Shown here piece by piece: positions 1-7,390 of a DNA stretch of 59,885 nt. Source of the stretch: a virus; the IMG/VR virus record IMGVR_UViG_3300017970_000002, positions 1 through 59,885 of that record; one strand, written 5' to 3'. The notes below the pieces were generated by a model. The model was not told the DNA's origin and searched no databases. It saw nothing but the letters and a program-made list of their open reading frames with translations. The translations under genes and the position numbers were made by a program. Positions within the stretch are counted from its first letter, which is position 1, and every line of letters begins with the position of its first letter.

Positions 1-123
1 ACGAGAATCAGAACTTGCGTAACGACCAGGAGCCACAGCATCTACCCTCGCTTCGACCGGCCACGCTTCCCTTGGCGCTTAAACGGGATCTTCGCACCGG
101 CTTTACGTGCCTGAGAGAGTGCG
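1..123. repeat. direct terminal repeat, left copy
   Basis: Bases 1-123 are identical to 59763-59885 at the other end of the window. An exact overlap of this length at contig ends is what a circular assembly leaves behind, so the molecule is either circularly permuted or circular. It could also be a short true terminal repeat, but the repeat cuts through two genes, which favours an assembly overlap. Confidence 0.9.
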
Positions 124-251
124 ATCGCCACAGCCTGCTTCTGAGATGATACTTTCGGCCCGCGCTTCGAGCCGGAGTGAAGCGTGCCATGCTTCCACTC
201 GTGCATCGTCTTAGCGATCTTGCCCTGACCCTTGGACTTGCGCTTCTTCAT
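42..251 (-). CDS. small basic protein, DUF6496-like
   Basis: This 69-residue Lys/Arg-rich protein has the central segment KQAVAIALSQARKAGAKIP, which resembles the DUF6496 type of small basic protein found in phages and bacteria. Its function is unknown; the charge suggests nucleic-acid binding. I chose the inner ATG at 251 because AGGA lies about 7 bases upstream; the longer reading would add MPHHHPSEDD without a ribosome site. Its stop is followed directly by the ATG of the membrane-anchored virion-locus protein (59282-59803 across the circle junction), so the two are cotranslated. The 3' part is repeated at 59804-59885 because of the assembly overlap. Confidence 0.8.
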   Translation of the reverse strand: MKKRKSKGQGKIAKTMHEWKHGTLHSGSKRGPKVSSQKQAVAIALSQARKAGAKIPFKRQGKRGRSKRG

Positions 252-258
252 GTCATCC

Positions 259-441
259 TCACTTGGGTGGTGGTGTGGCATTGTTACCGGCTCTTTGCAA
301 GATGACCTGGTACCCGGCGAGCACAGACGAGAATATCAACGCCGCAGCCGCGTTCTTCGTGATGACCGCAAATTGCGCGTTGATAAGCTGCAACGTCACG
401 CCGAGCCCTTGAAGCACCAGCAGCCATGTGGTCTTGCTCAT
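259..441 (-). CDS. small membrane protein
   Basis: The 60-residue product has a hydrophobic stretch at about residues 4-20 and a second weakly hydrophobic segment at about 28-45. The tail is short and polar. The ATG at 441 follows AAGGGGGAATCT, a good ribosome site; the ORF extends to 495 but that part lacks one. It lies between a lipoprotein and a small basic protein at the end of the head module. A small one- or two-TM protein here could be a holin or an accessory lysis protein, but nothing in the sequence decides this. Confidence 0.6.
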   Translation of the reverse strand: MSKTTWLLVLQGLGVTLQLINAQFAVITKNAAAALIFSSVLAGYQVILQRAGNNATPPPK

Positions 442-491
442 AGATTCCCCCTTTCGCCAGCCCGAGATAGCTGCAGCCAGCAGGTAACTGC

Positions 492-1052
492 TCATTTGTG
501 CTTCTGCGCCGCGACTCGCGCGATCGTCGCCTTCGCCGTGGCTACTGCCTTTGAGATCGCGCGCTTGTCGCTCATCGATGGCTTCCAGCCTTTGGCCTTT
601 GGCACGAATCCATTCGCCATGAGCGCACGATGCTCGGCGGAAGCGGTGACCGGCTGGCCGAGTGTCGATTCGAGCTGCGTGATGAAGGTCTTGACAGCGG
701 ACGCGAGGCCAGTCACCAGTGCACCGGCAGTCGGCGGCACACCAGGGATATCAGGCACCACAACCGAGGCGAAGTCGGCAATAATCGTCGATACCTTGAT
801 CGCGTCGGTGTCGGAACTGTTCAGCTCGGTCTCGACCTTCACGACAGAGCTAGACACCTGCGAGGCGTAGTTTGTGATGAGATCTACGGTCGGTACCGGG
901 ATCACACCAGCAGCGCCAAGGATCGGCGCGGTAATCGAGGCGAGCGAGGCTGTATCAGCGACAACATTGAGAGCAGTAGTAAGTTCCGAGGTCGTACAAG
1001 CTGTGAAGCTGATAAGCGACATGAGCACAGTCACGATTAGAAACTTTCGCAT
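492..1052 (-). CDS. putative lipoprotein
   Basis: The 186-residue protein begins with a lysine/arginine n-region, a hydrophobic core and a lipobox-like LISFTAC, so Cys19 is the likely lipidated residue. The mature part is rich in Ala, Val, Thr and Ser, with a basic C-terminus (about residues 150-186). A strong ribosome site (AGGAGG) precedes the ATG. Phage lipoproteins are often involved in lysis (o-spanins) or superinfection exclusion. This one is longer than typical o-spanins and has no matching inner-membrane partner in an overlapping frame, so its role is open. Confidence 0.75.
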   Translation of the reverse strand: MRKFLIVTVLMSLISFTACTTSELTTALNVVADTASLASITAPILGAAGVIPVPTVDLITNYASQVSSSVVKVETELNSSDTDAIKVSTIIADFASVVVPDIPGVPPTAGALVTGLASAVKTFITQLESTLGQPVTASAEHRALMANGFVPKAKGWKPSMSDKRAISKAVATAKATIARVAAQKHK

Positions 1053-1064
1053 ACCGTTTTCCTC

Positions 1065-2093
1065 CTAACCAATATCCATGAACATCAAGTCAACGTCATG
1101 CGATTGGATAAATGCCGCGTCCACCGGGAACCCGAGATACTGACCCTTCGGGAGTATCCACGTGTTCTTGAAAATCTCCATGTCCTGTCGCCGCTGTTTC
1201 ACCAGCTCGACCGTGTACTGTGCCAGAGCGTCCTTTCGCACTTGGAACCAGTTTACCCCTTTGAGGTCTGGATAGCGATTGACGTTTTTCATCGCCCAGA
1301 GCGAGGTCTGGTACTCGGCGCGGGACATCAGCAGCGATGGGGAGAGAGTCGGCGGGATGTCCACGACGGGCGTCACCCCGGCTGGCGTCATCGGCTGTCC
1401 ACGCCGCTGGTAAATGCGCATGTAGGTCGAGCCATCGGTCGGGCCAGGCCAGAGTTCGTGTACGGGGTTGAACGTCGTCGGGTCCACTTTGTACGAGCCG
1501 AGAATGTAGGCGTCGCCGAATGAGCCCCGCTGCGGGTCCATCCGGTCGAGCTGCTCGCGGTTGAAACTAAGGAACTTACCTACGATCGAGTATGCGTAGT
1601 TGACGTTTGTGATCGAGAAGTAGCGCAGGAAATCGGTCACCCCATTGAATTGAGGCACCGCGTAGTAAACCTTGTAGATCTGGTAGGTTTGGCCAGCACC
1701 GACATTCGCGGCTTCGGTATAGTTCCGGTCGAGCGTGATCGTATTCGTGCCGTTGTAGGCGATGATGTTGTAGATCGGCTGCCCGGCGCCGACGCGGAAT
1801 TGGCGGCCTACTCCGAGTGTTGGGAAAGCCAACGGAGGATTGGCAAGCGCGAGCGGCGTCCACGCGGCTGTGGCGTTTACGTCGCCGACTACGAGCGGGC
1901 TGCCAAGAGTTGTGGTTACAGTACCTGCGGTAACTGCGGCTGGCGCGACAACTGCGTCCTCAGCCGTCAGCCATGACCACAGACCTTCGTCGCGGATGTC
2001 CTGCCACGCCCGGTTAACAAGAATCCGGGCGGGCAGGAGCGAGAGGCCAGGATAGAGGCCGATCAGTTCTTGAGCGAATTGGTCGAGCGGCAT
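1065..2093 (-). CDS. putative head-tail adaptor / structural protein
   Basis: The 342-residue protein has an N-terminal helical segment of the form LxxARILVNRAWQDIRDEGLW (about residues 20-40), which is typical of podovirus adaptor-like proteins that sit below the portal. A beta-rich middle and a helical C-terminal part follow (about residues 255-310). It lies directly downstream of the capsid and decoration genes. A GAAGG site precedes the ATG. A second protein with a similar general make-up is at 52653-54017. The adaptor assignment comes from pattern resemblance and position. Confidence 0.55.
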   Translation of the reverse strand: MPLDQFAQELIGLYPGLSLLPARILVNRAWQDIRDEGLWSWLTAEDAVVAPAAVTAGTVTTTLGSPLVVGDVNATAAWTPLALANPPLAFPTLGVGRQFRVGAGQPIYNIIAYNGTNTITLDRNYTEAANVGAGQTYQIYKVYYAVPQFNGVTDFLRYFSITNVNYAYSIVGKFLSFNREQLDRMDPQRGSFGDAYILGSYKVDPTTFNPVHELWPGPTDGSTYMRIYQRRGQPMTPAGVTPVVDIPPTLSPSLLMSRAEYQTSLWAMKNVNRYPDLKGVNWFQVRKDALAQYTVELVKQRRQDMEIFKNTWILPKGQYLGFPVDAAFIQSHDVDLMFMDIG

Positions 2094-2108
2094 GGTGCCT
2101 TCACCAGA

Positions 2109-2465
2109 TTACCGCCCGAATGCCACACAATGCACCGTGTAGGTGGAGAGATTGGTCGTCGCCGCGACTTGTGCCCCGGTAGTCGCAACCCTCCACATGA
2201 AAAGCGCCGAATTGGGGAACTCGGAACCGGAGGCGGGCGCTAGTTTAGTCGCGACCACCTCGTAGGTACCGGTTTCGTCCATGCCCGCCAGGACAACCTC
2301 GACATCCTTCAGGCCGAACGCCTGCGCGGAGATGATGAGACCGCCTGTCGGGGGAGTCCCCGGAGTGACTTGCGTGTAGCTCGTGGGGCCTGTGATATTG
2401 AACAGCACCATGATGCGGTCGCCCACACCCATGACGCTTACACGCCCGCTTACGTTCGATGCCAT
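2109..2465 (-). CDS. putative small virion protein
   Basis: The 118-residue product is mostly beta-strand-like and Gly/Thr/Val-rich, with no membrane segment or signal. A GGAGG site lies about 10 bases before the ATG. It is the second gene after the major capsid protein, a position that often holds decoration or head-completion proteins. I do not recognise a family. Confidence 0.6.
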   Translation of the reverse strand: MASNVSGRVSVMGVGDRIMVLFNITGPTSYTQVTPGTPPTGGLIISAQAFGLKDVEVVLAGMDETGTYEVVATKLAPASGSEFPNSALFMWRVATTGAQVAATTNLSTYTVHCVAFGR

Positions 2466-2480
2466 CTGGTTCCGTCCTCC

Positions 2481-3101
2481 TTAGAGATTCTGGAACATGG
2501 CCTTCGGCCACAGTTGGACCAATGAGGTCGCGCCGCCGACAGGAGCCGACTGCGCCACGCCAAGTACTGATTTGAGCGTCGTGTAAGTCGGATTGCCGGT
2601 TTGAGTCGGGTCATCCGCCTTGTCGGACGGAGCCTGATCCACAATGACGAGATCGCCGATGGCTGGGGTCGTAGCGGTGAGCGATGCCTTAAACGCAACG
2701 TTCGCTACGCCTGCGATCTGAATCCAGCCGTAGTAGCCCTTGGAGACGGCACCGAGAGTAACACCAGCCCATTGGCCGATGGTCGTCGCGGTAACGTCCG
2801 GGTCCACAATGTAGGCCGCCCGATTCGCCGCTGTAGCCCAGAACACGATCTGGCCTGCGGCGTTCGTGGCGGTTGAGGTCGAGAGAAACTGCACGTAATT
2901 GTAGAGACCAGCGTGCAGAGTAATCGCCGATCCACGTAGCCCGGCCTCGGCTTCGGACAAGGCGATGACGCCGCCGAGCTGGCCAGGGTATGGGTTAGCG
3001 CCAGTTCCGGTCGAGCTGCCCGAGCCAATGAACTGGTCATTGATAAGGTCGAGGTAGAACCGCGACCAATGGGTGATGTCGGTCAGTAGGTTAGTCGGCA
3101 T
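2481..3101 (-). CDS. putative capsid decoration / head protein
   Basis: This 206-residue protein is encoded just after the major capsid gene (7-base gap). It has an N-terminal helical segment that mentions no known motif, then a beta-rich body with GYYGWIQIAG (about residues 122-131) and TPAIGDLVIV (about residues 145-154), a style common in small head decoration proteins. GGAGG lies about 10 bases upstream of the ATG. Decoration protein is the best guess; a head-fibre base is an alternative. Confidence 0.55.
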   Translation of the reverse strand: MPTNLLTDITHWSRFYLDLINDQFIGSGSSTGTGANPYPGQLGGVIALSEAEAGLRGSAITLHAGLYNYVQFLSTSTATNAAGQIVFWATAANRAAYIVDPDVTATTIGQWAGVTLGAVSKGYYGWIQIAGVANVAFKASLTATTPAIGDLVIVDQAPSDKADDPTQTGNPTYTTLKSVLGVAQSAPVGGATSLVQLWPKAMFQNL

Positions 3102-3107
3102 GGTCGA

Positions 3108-4229
3108 TTAGCCTCCAATCCCGTAGATCTGCGTGTTCAATCGAGGAGCAATGCACTCCAGGTTGATCGCAGCCTTGATTTGCCCGGCGACGCGGGTGTT
3201 ATCTTGCGCCGGGACGAAGCCGGAGAAGCCGAGACCAAATTCAGGATCGTCGGCCAAGCGAAGGAGAAACTTGCGCGTGTTGAACCACACGAATACTTCA
3301 CCGACCGTGAGAGTCTGCGAGGTCGTCGGGAAGCCATTGACTACCGTGGTAGGCGGCGTGTAGGGGACCGTCGAGGTAGCAAACGAACCGAGGCCGCTCG
3401 TTGCGTAGTAGGAGCCGTACTTGGCGGACGGGAAGTAGTCATCCTTGAGGATCAGCGCATTGTTCATGCGCATGCCCATGGCACCCCAGTACGGATCGCG
3501 CTCCTGGGCGAAGCGTTGCTGCGGCTGGATACGCTCCTTGATAAAAGCATAGGCAGCCTTGTTGGTCACGCCGAGGTCTGGCTCATCACGACCGATAGCG
3601 GCGAGTTGGTAGGTTTCCTCCATCAATTGGTAGGTCACCGGGCCAGTGTTGCCGCCCGAGTCACCAGCCCAATAGACATTGCCGTTCAGGGTCGTGGAAA
3701 CTGCGCCATTGCGAAGCTGCGTCCCGTAGGTGCCGTAGATATTACCGTCCCACGAGGGGTTATTGCCGTCATTGATCGCCTCGGACCACCCATTGATGTT
3801 GGGCAAGCGAGGCGCGATCTGGCCATTCTGCTGGAGATCGAGCGCGATGATCGCGGAGATGGTTTGGATACCATTCTGCATATCGATGTCGATCAGCCGG
3901 AAAATGGAGAGATCCCCTCGGTTGAGCACTTGGATGTCTTCCTTGTACTCAACCACCGACACCTCGTAGTACTTCGGATCAAACTCGGTGCCAGCCAGGG
4001 TCTGCGGCTTGTTGATGTTGAAGTTCTGGCCGCGCGTATATGCACCACCGATAAGTGGAGCATAGATGAACACGGTCTGCATGAAGGCGCCGCCAGTGAA
4101 CGGCACCATCGCCTTCTTACGCATGTGCGCGAGGAAAGGCGAGTCCAGGAAGAAGTTGTCCTCTACCGCATCCGGGTAGATCTCCTTCAAGGTCGTTAGG
4201 TTAATTTCATCGAGAATCGGGTCCGGCAA
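3108..4229 (-). CDS. major capsid protein
   Basis: The 373-residue product opens with a DPILDxINLTTLKEIYP-type N-terminus followed by DNFFLDSPFLAHMRKK. This pattern is characteristic of HK97-fold major capsid proteins of many podo- and siphoviruses. It lies directly after the scaffold gene, as expected. The initiation codon is TTG at 4229, preceded by GGAGG with a spacing of about 8 bases. No ATG or GTG nearby would preserve the conserved N-terminus. A rare start codon on the most abundant virion protein is unusual. The size is normal for the family and there is no protease-type delta domain. Confidence 0.9.
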   Translation of the reverse strand: MPDPILDEINLTTLKEIYPDAVEDNFFLDSPFLAHMRKKAMVPFTGGAFMQTVFIYAPLIGGAYTRGQNFNINKPQTLAGTEFDPKYYEVSVVEYKEDIQVLNRGDLSIFRLIDIDMQNGIQTISAIIALDLQQNGQIAPRLPNINGWSEAINDGNNPSWDGNIYGTYGTQLRNGAVSTTLNGNVYWAGDSGGNTGPVTYQLMEETYQLAAIGRDEPDLGVTNKAAYAFIKERIQPQQRFAQERDPYWGAMGMRMNNALILKDDYFPSAKYGSYYATSGLGSFATSTVPYTPPTTVVNGFPTTSQTLTVGEVFVWFNTRKFLLRLADDPEFGLGFSGFVPAQDNTRVAGQIKAAINLECIAPRLNTQIYGIGG

Positions 4230-4302
4230 GGGTAGACCCTCCGGGCCATGTCACGATCTCGCGTAGGCGGTCCCTGGGGGATTGTCGCAGCGCGCGTTCG
4301 AG

Positions 4303-5439
4303 CTAGGCTGTCTTTGCCGTAGGCGTATCCGGCTGGCCCATGGGAATTCCCTTGGCGCGCCGGTCCAGATAACTGTGAGCGGCCTTTTCAAAGCGACGCT
4401 CACGGCCCATGGCAGAATCGGTTGAGGGCGGCAATTTGCCGTTGTCCGCGTATCGATCCTGACCATTAGCAGCGGCTGCGATTGCGTCTTTCTCAGCAGG
4501 AGTTTTCATATCCCGCTTGAAAATAAGCGACCCTTCGCGCGACTGCTGCCCACCTGGTTGATTACCTCCGTTCAGAGCGGCTTCGGTGGCTTTCTGCCGG
4601 TATTCGCCTTCCAACTCCCCACGGATCTTGCTGGTGAGCTGCTCCGTGCGGATCTCTTCGCGGCGCTTGGGAACCTCGAACGTGCGCTCCCAAATCGTAC
4701 GGAGATCCTGAGTCGGTCGCCCTTGGCGGCCTAACTGGGCATTGGTTTCTAGCGCCTTCGCGAGGAGAGCGTTCCGTCCACGTAGGACGTTGCCCTCAGC
4801 ATCAGTAAACTCGAAGCTGCGAAGGGACTTACCGAAGAGTTCCTGATGTTCCTCGGCAATATCCGGGAACTCGGCCAGGAGACGAAGCATCTGGCGATCG
4901 CGTTGCGTCGCGAGCTTCATAATGTCCTCTTCGGTCATGTACTTAGGCTGATTGCCGTTACCGTTACCATTCGCCGGTTGCGATGACGGTGATCCGTTCC
5001 CGTTGCCAGATCCAGCGGCGGGTGTCGCAATCCCTTCGAAAAGGGACGCTTCGTCCGCGCCGTAGGTGGCCGCGAGAGTTTTCATCCGAGCGCGATACTG
5101 GCCTTCGGTAATGCGCGCGGCTTCAAGATCGGCGACGATTTTGTTGTACTTCTCGTCGAGACCCTGCTTCCACGTGGCCAGGTTCTGGCGCTCGGTGAGC
5201 ACCGACTGCACATCGTTATCGAGCGAACGCCTCTGGTCCGCGAGTTCCATCGTCTTCCGCGAATAGTCGCCTCGCATCAGAACGCCGTCACGTACGCGGG
5301 CAGAGACTTTCTCTTTACCGAGGATCGTTTGCAGGTTATTGATCTCGTCCTGCGAGAGTGCGCCGTCAGCGGCGATGCTGGCGACCCACTGGCGAAGGTC
5401 GAAATCGTCTTGGGCTTGCTGGTTATTGCCTGTTGGCAT
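4303..5439 (-). CDS. putative capsid scaffolding protein
   Basis: The 378-residue protein is highly charged and helical, with coiled-coil-like stretches at about residues 60-130, a Gly/Asn/Ser-rich linker (about 145-175) and a charged, basic C-terminal part (about 270-378). This composition and the position just upstream of the major capsid gene are those of a phage scaffold. The ATG at 5439 has GGAG upstream; the ORF extends to 5496 but that extension lacks a ribosome site. A gap of about 70 bases separates it from the capsid gene. Confidence 0.75.
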   Translation of the reverse strand: MPTGNNQQAQDDFDLRQWVASIAADGALSQDEINNLQTILGKEKVSARVRDGVLMRGDYSRKTMELADQRRSLDNDVQSVLTERQNLATWKQGLDEKYNKIVADLEAARITEGQYRARMKTLAATYGADEASLFEGIATPAAGSGNGNGSPSSQPANGNGNGNQPKYMTEEDIMKLATQRDRQMLRLLAEFPDIAEEHQELFGKSLRSFEFTDAEGNVLRGRNALLAKALETNAQLGRQGRPTQDLRTIWERTFEVPKRREEIRTEQLTSKIRGELEGEYRQKATEAALNGGNQPGGQQSREGSLIFKRDMKTPAEKDAIAAAANGQDRYADNGKLPPSTDSAMGRERRFEKAAHSYLDRRAKGIPMGQPDTPTAKTA

Positions 5440-5535
5440 GGTTAGCTCCGTCCGATTGCTCGGATTGTGGATTGGTCTCGCAACGGGAGTTATCACTCAC
5501 GCGAATGGCTCCTTGCTGCGGCTGGAAACTTATGG

Positions 5536-5883
5536 TCACGCCATCCCCCGCGGCGCAGGCGGCTCCTGCGCCATATTCGGCTGGGACACAGACCTCGACA
5601 TCGCTGACCGGATGGCATTCACGGCCTGACGGAGATCTTTAGCGGCTTCTGGGAACTCTTGCGCCATGGCATTGATCTGGTTCTCTATCTGGCGATATTT
5701 CATCATGATAGAGCGGAGGCGCTCTTGCGGATCGGGCGCCGTTTGCTGCGGCATCGGGCCGGTCAGGGCATCGAGGGGAGGTGGTTGCTGCGGCGGAACC
5801 GGTCGTTGATTAGGGGATTCGGGAGAGCCAGGCGCGCCAGGCGGGATAAAGCCAGGAGTGAACGGACTAGCGATCGACGCCAC
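5536..5883 (-). CDS. unknown protein, Pro-rich N-terminus with helical C-terminus
   Basis: The 115-residue product has a Pro/Gly/Gln-rich first half and a helical second half with PDPQERLRSIMMKYRQIE (about residues 50-67). It starts at GTG 5883, three bases after the stop of the 32-residue ORF upstream. It lies between the scaffold and metallopeptidase-like genes. A small head-assembly partner is possible, but no family is recognised. Confidence 0.6.
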   Translation of the reverse strand: MASIASPFTPGFIPPGAPGSPESPNQRPVPPQQPPPLDALTGPMPQQTAPDPQERLRSIMMKYRQIENQINAMAQEFPEAAKDLRQAVNAIRSAMSRSVSQPNMAQEPPAPRGMA

Positions 5884-5886
5884 CTG

Positions 5887-5985
5887 TCATCTCTTTGCGG
5901 ACATTCGGCGCATGAATGGGGTCGCCACCTTACCGGGGGATTTGGTCTTGCTCGTACCCTTCTTCATGCCACGCATTCGTTTCAT
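5887..5985 (-). CDS. short basic peptide, 32 residues
   Basis: This ORF encodes a 32-residue Lys/Arg/Met-rich peptide beginning MKRMRGMKKGTSKTKSPGK. A GAGG site precedes the ATG, and the stop lies three bases before the GTG of the next gene. Short basic peptides of this type recur in this genome (see 55735-55812 and 6091-6153) and may bind packaged DNA or RNA. The start context supports translation, but the length makes the call tentative. Confidence 0.5.
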   Translation of the reverse strand: MKRMRGMKKGTSKTKSPGKVATPFMRRMSAKR

Positions 5986-6090
5986 TCGGCCTCACGATCG
6001 CCCGGACGCCCGGATTCGGGAGAACCACTCAGCGCTTCCGCTTGTGCGGGCGCCTTTTTCCACGACGCGCCATGTAACGACGCGACGGAA

Positions 6091-6153
6091 CTACCGCTTT
6101 TTGCGCCGACGATGCCGGTCAGCAACTTCGTACTTCGAGAGCTGAGTAACCAT
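6091..6153 (-). CDS. very short basic peptide, 20 residues
   Basis: A 20-codon ORF ends in HRRRKKR and has a strong GGAGG site 5 bases before its ATG. A 14-codon ORF at 6029-6073 (start MARRGKRRP, also Arg/Lys-rich) follows it without a clear ribosome site. Both are basic and sit in a stretch (5986-6292) with no larger gene. They could be real micro-genes like their neighbour at 5887-5985, or chance ORFs in a leader. Confidence 0.35.
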   Translation of the reverse strand: MVTQLSKYEVADRHRRRKKR

Positions 6154-6259
6154 CGCTTCCTCCTTCCCCGACCGCGCGTTTTATAACGCTATCGGTACAC
6201 AGAGTTTGAAATCAGGTACTACAGATGAACCCTCGGCGTCCGGGCATCATCTGAGGGAG

Positions 6260-6289
6260 ATGGTAGTACCGGGACGTATAGGCTGTCAA
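6260..6289 (-). promoter_or_regulatory. candidate sigma70-type promoter, minus strand
   Basis: Read on the minus strand, TTGACA (6284-6289) is followed after 18 bases by TACCAT (6260-6265). The -35 box is perfect and the -10 box is weak. It lies just after the stop of the metallopeptidase-like gene and would reinforce transcription of scaffold and capsid genes. A second possible -10, TATAAA (6180-6185), lies closer to the genes but lacks a good -35. Confidence 0.45.
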
Positions 6290-6292
6290 GTA

Positions 6293-7036
6293 CTATTGTG
6301 AGGGCTGATTGCGTTTGGCCAGGGATGCGACGTACTGGGTACCGGATTTGGTGCCGAATGGCGTCGAGGAGCCGGATGTGTAAGAAGCAAGCCGGGCCGC
6401 TTTCTTCGGGTCCTGCTTGGCAAGGAGCTTCAGATAGGTTTCACGGACCAGCTTCGCCTCAGCTGGGTCTGTAAGACCGATAGTTGCACCTTGCGACTTC
6501 ATGAAGTCCGCGCCTTGAGTTACGGCACCGGATGACAGAACACGTGCAGCAAGCTCTCCGGGGATATTGCCTGCGCTGTAACCGGCCTTATCGCTGAGGT
6601 TCTTGAGGCCAGTGCGCAGCCGGTCGGCAGTCTCTTTAGGGAGCGCTTTGAGCAATACTTCCGGAGATACAGCCTCCTCACCCAAATATTGGTGCATGGA
6701 CTCGTGGGTCGGCACGCCTTCTTTGCCTTCGGACAGCAAAGCCGGATTGAGGACAGTCACTGGTCCAGATGGCAACTGCTCGCGTACCAATTCGGCCAAC
6801 GGGCCACCGCCCATCCCCACATCACCGGGATGCAGGAACGTAGAGCCATAATTTCCCGGGCCGATGCGCTCGGCCTGCTGTTCGCTACCTGCCATATACA
6901 TCGGGCGGCGTGTCAGCCGAGAATAGGCTTCGTGCGCACCGGCAGTACCAGGCTGGCCCCCGAATAGCTCCTGCACACGGTTCTTGAGGAGCGCAAGGAA
7001 TGACGGGGACGGCTCCGGCATGGATTGGTCAGGCAT
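6293..7036 (-). CDS. putative zinc metallopeptidase-like head-module protein
   Basis: The 247-residue protein contains THESMH with a HExxH zinc-binding/catalytic motif (H111, E112, H115). A glutamate 46 residues further on (E161 in PGELAAR) could be the third ligand, as in gluzincins. There is no signal peptide. The gene lies between portal and scaffold, the usual site of a prohead maturation protease, although those are normally serine proteases. It may instead be an internal virion enzyme. Peptidase activity is inferred from the motif alone; HExxH can occur by chance, but the helix around it and the downstream Glu make it credible. Confidence 0.55.
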   Translation of the reverse strand: MPDQSMPEPSPSFLALLKNRVQELFGGQPGTAGAHEAYSRLTRRPMYMAGSEQQAERIGPGNYGSTFLHPGDVGMGGGPLAELVREQLPSGPVTVLNPALLSEGKEGVPTHESMHQYLGEEAVSPEVLLKALPKETADRLRTGLKNLSDKAGYSAGNIPGELAARVLSSGAVTQGADFMKSQGATIGLTDPAEAKLVRETYLKLLAKQDPKKAARLASYTSGSSTPFGTKSGTQYVASLAKRNQPSQ

Positions 7037-7232
7037 CCCAGACCTCGTGCATGAATCGCTCAGACCAACGATTCCACTCGAAGTTCGGCTGATGGATCAT
7101 GCCACAGGAGCCACACATCCACGCAGTGACCTGGCCCGCAGCGATCGCAACCGGATTCATTACTGCGTGGCACTTCAGGCACGATGCAGCGGTCAATTCT
7201 CTGGTGACTGCGGCGGTGGGAGCCGTCGCCAT
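7029..7232 (-). CDS. small zinc-ribbon protein
   Basis: The 67-residue product has two CxxC pairs (C18/C21 and C40/C43) separated by 18 residues, a zinc-ribbon arrangement. It has AGGATCT just before the ATG. Its end overlaps the metallopeptidase-like gene by 8 bases and its start overlaps the other small Cys protein by 40 bases. Role unknown; such ribbons often bind nucleic acid or stabilise small assembly proteins. Confidence 0.6.
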   Translation of the reverse strand: MATAPTAAVTRELTAASCLKCHAVMNPVAIAAGQVTAWMCGSCGMIHQPNFEWNRWSERFMHEVWDA

Positions 7233-7390
7233 AGATCCTGTACCTTCCCCTTCCAGTTACAGGATACATGAAAGGCGGCCCCATCCGGGTAGAAGATTAT
7301 GCCGGATAGCGTCAGGCAGTGCGGGCAGCCTACCAGGAAGTAGGAATGATCTCGATCGGGGAGTGTGTTCATTACATCTTCGGTGGTCAT
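7193..7390 (-). CDS. small Cys-containing protein
   Basis: This 65-residue protein has a CxxC (C22/C25) and a further Cys at 44, so it may bind zinc incompletely or as a dimer. Its ATG overlaps the portal stop in an ATGA arrangement, which indicates translational coupling to the portal gene. The 40-base overlap with the next ribbon protein is in a different frame. No family is recognised. Confidence 0.55.
   Translation of the reverse strand: MTTEDVMNTLPDRDHSYFLVGCPHCLTLSGIIFYPDGAAFHVSCNWKGKVQDLWRRLPPPQSPEN

Noticed and set aside
3180-4199. 339-residue plus-strand ORF
   Set aside because: It is the opposite-strand shadow of the major capsid gene, has no ribosome site and no recognisable domain.
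6029-6073. 14-residue Arg/Lys-rich ORF
   Set aside because: Too short and no ribosome site; mentioned only beside the 20-residue ORF at 6091-6153.
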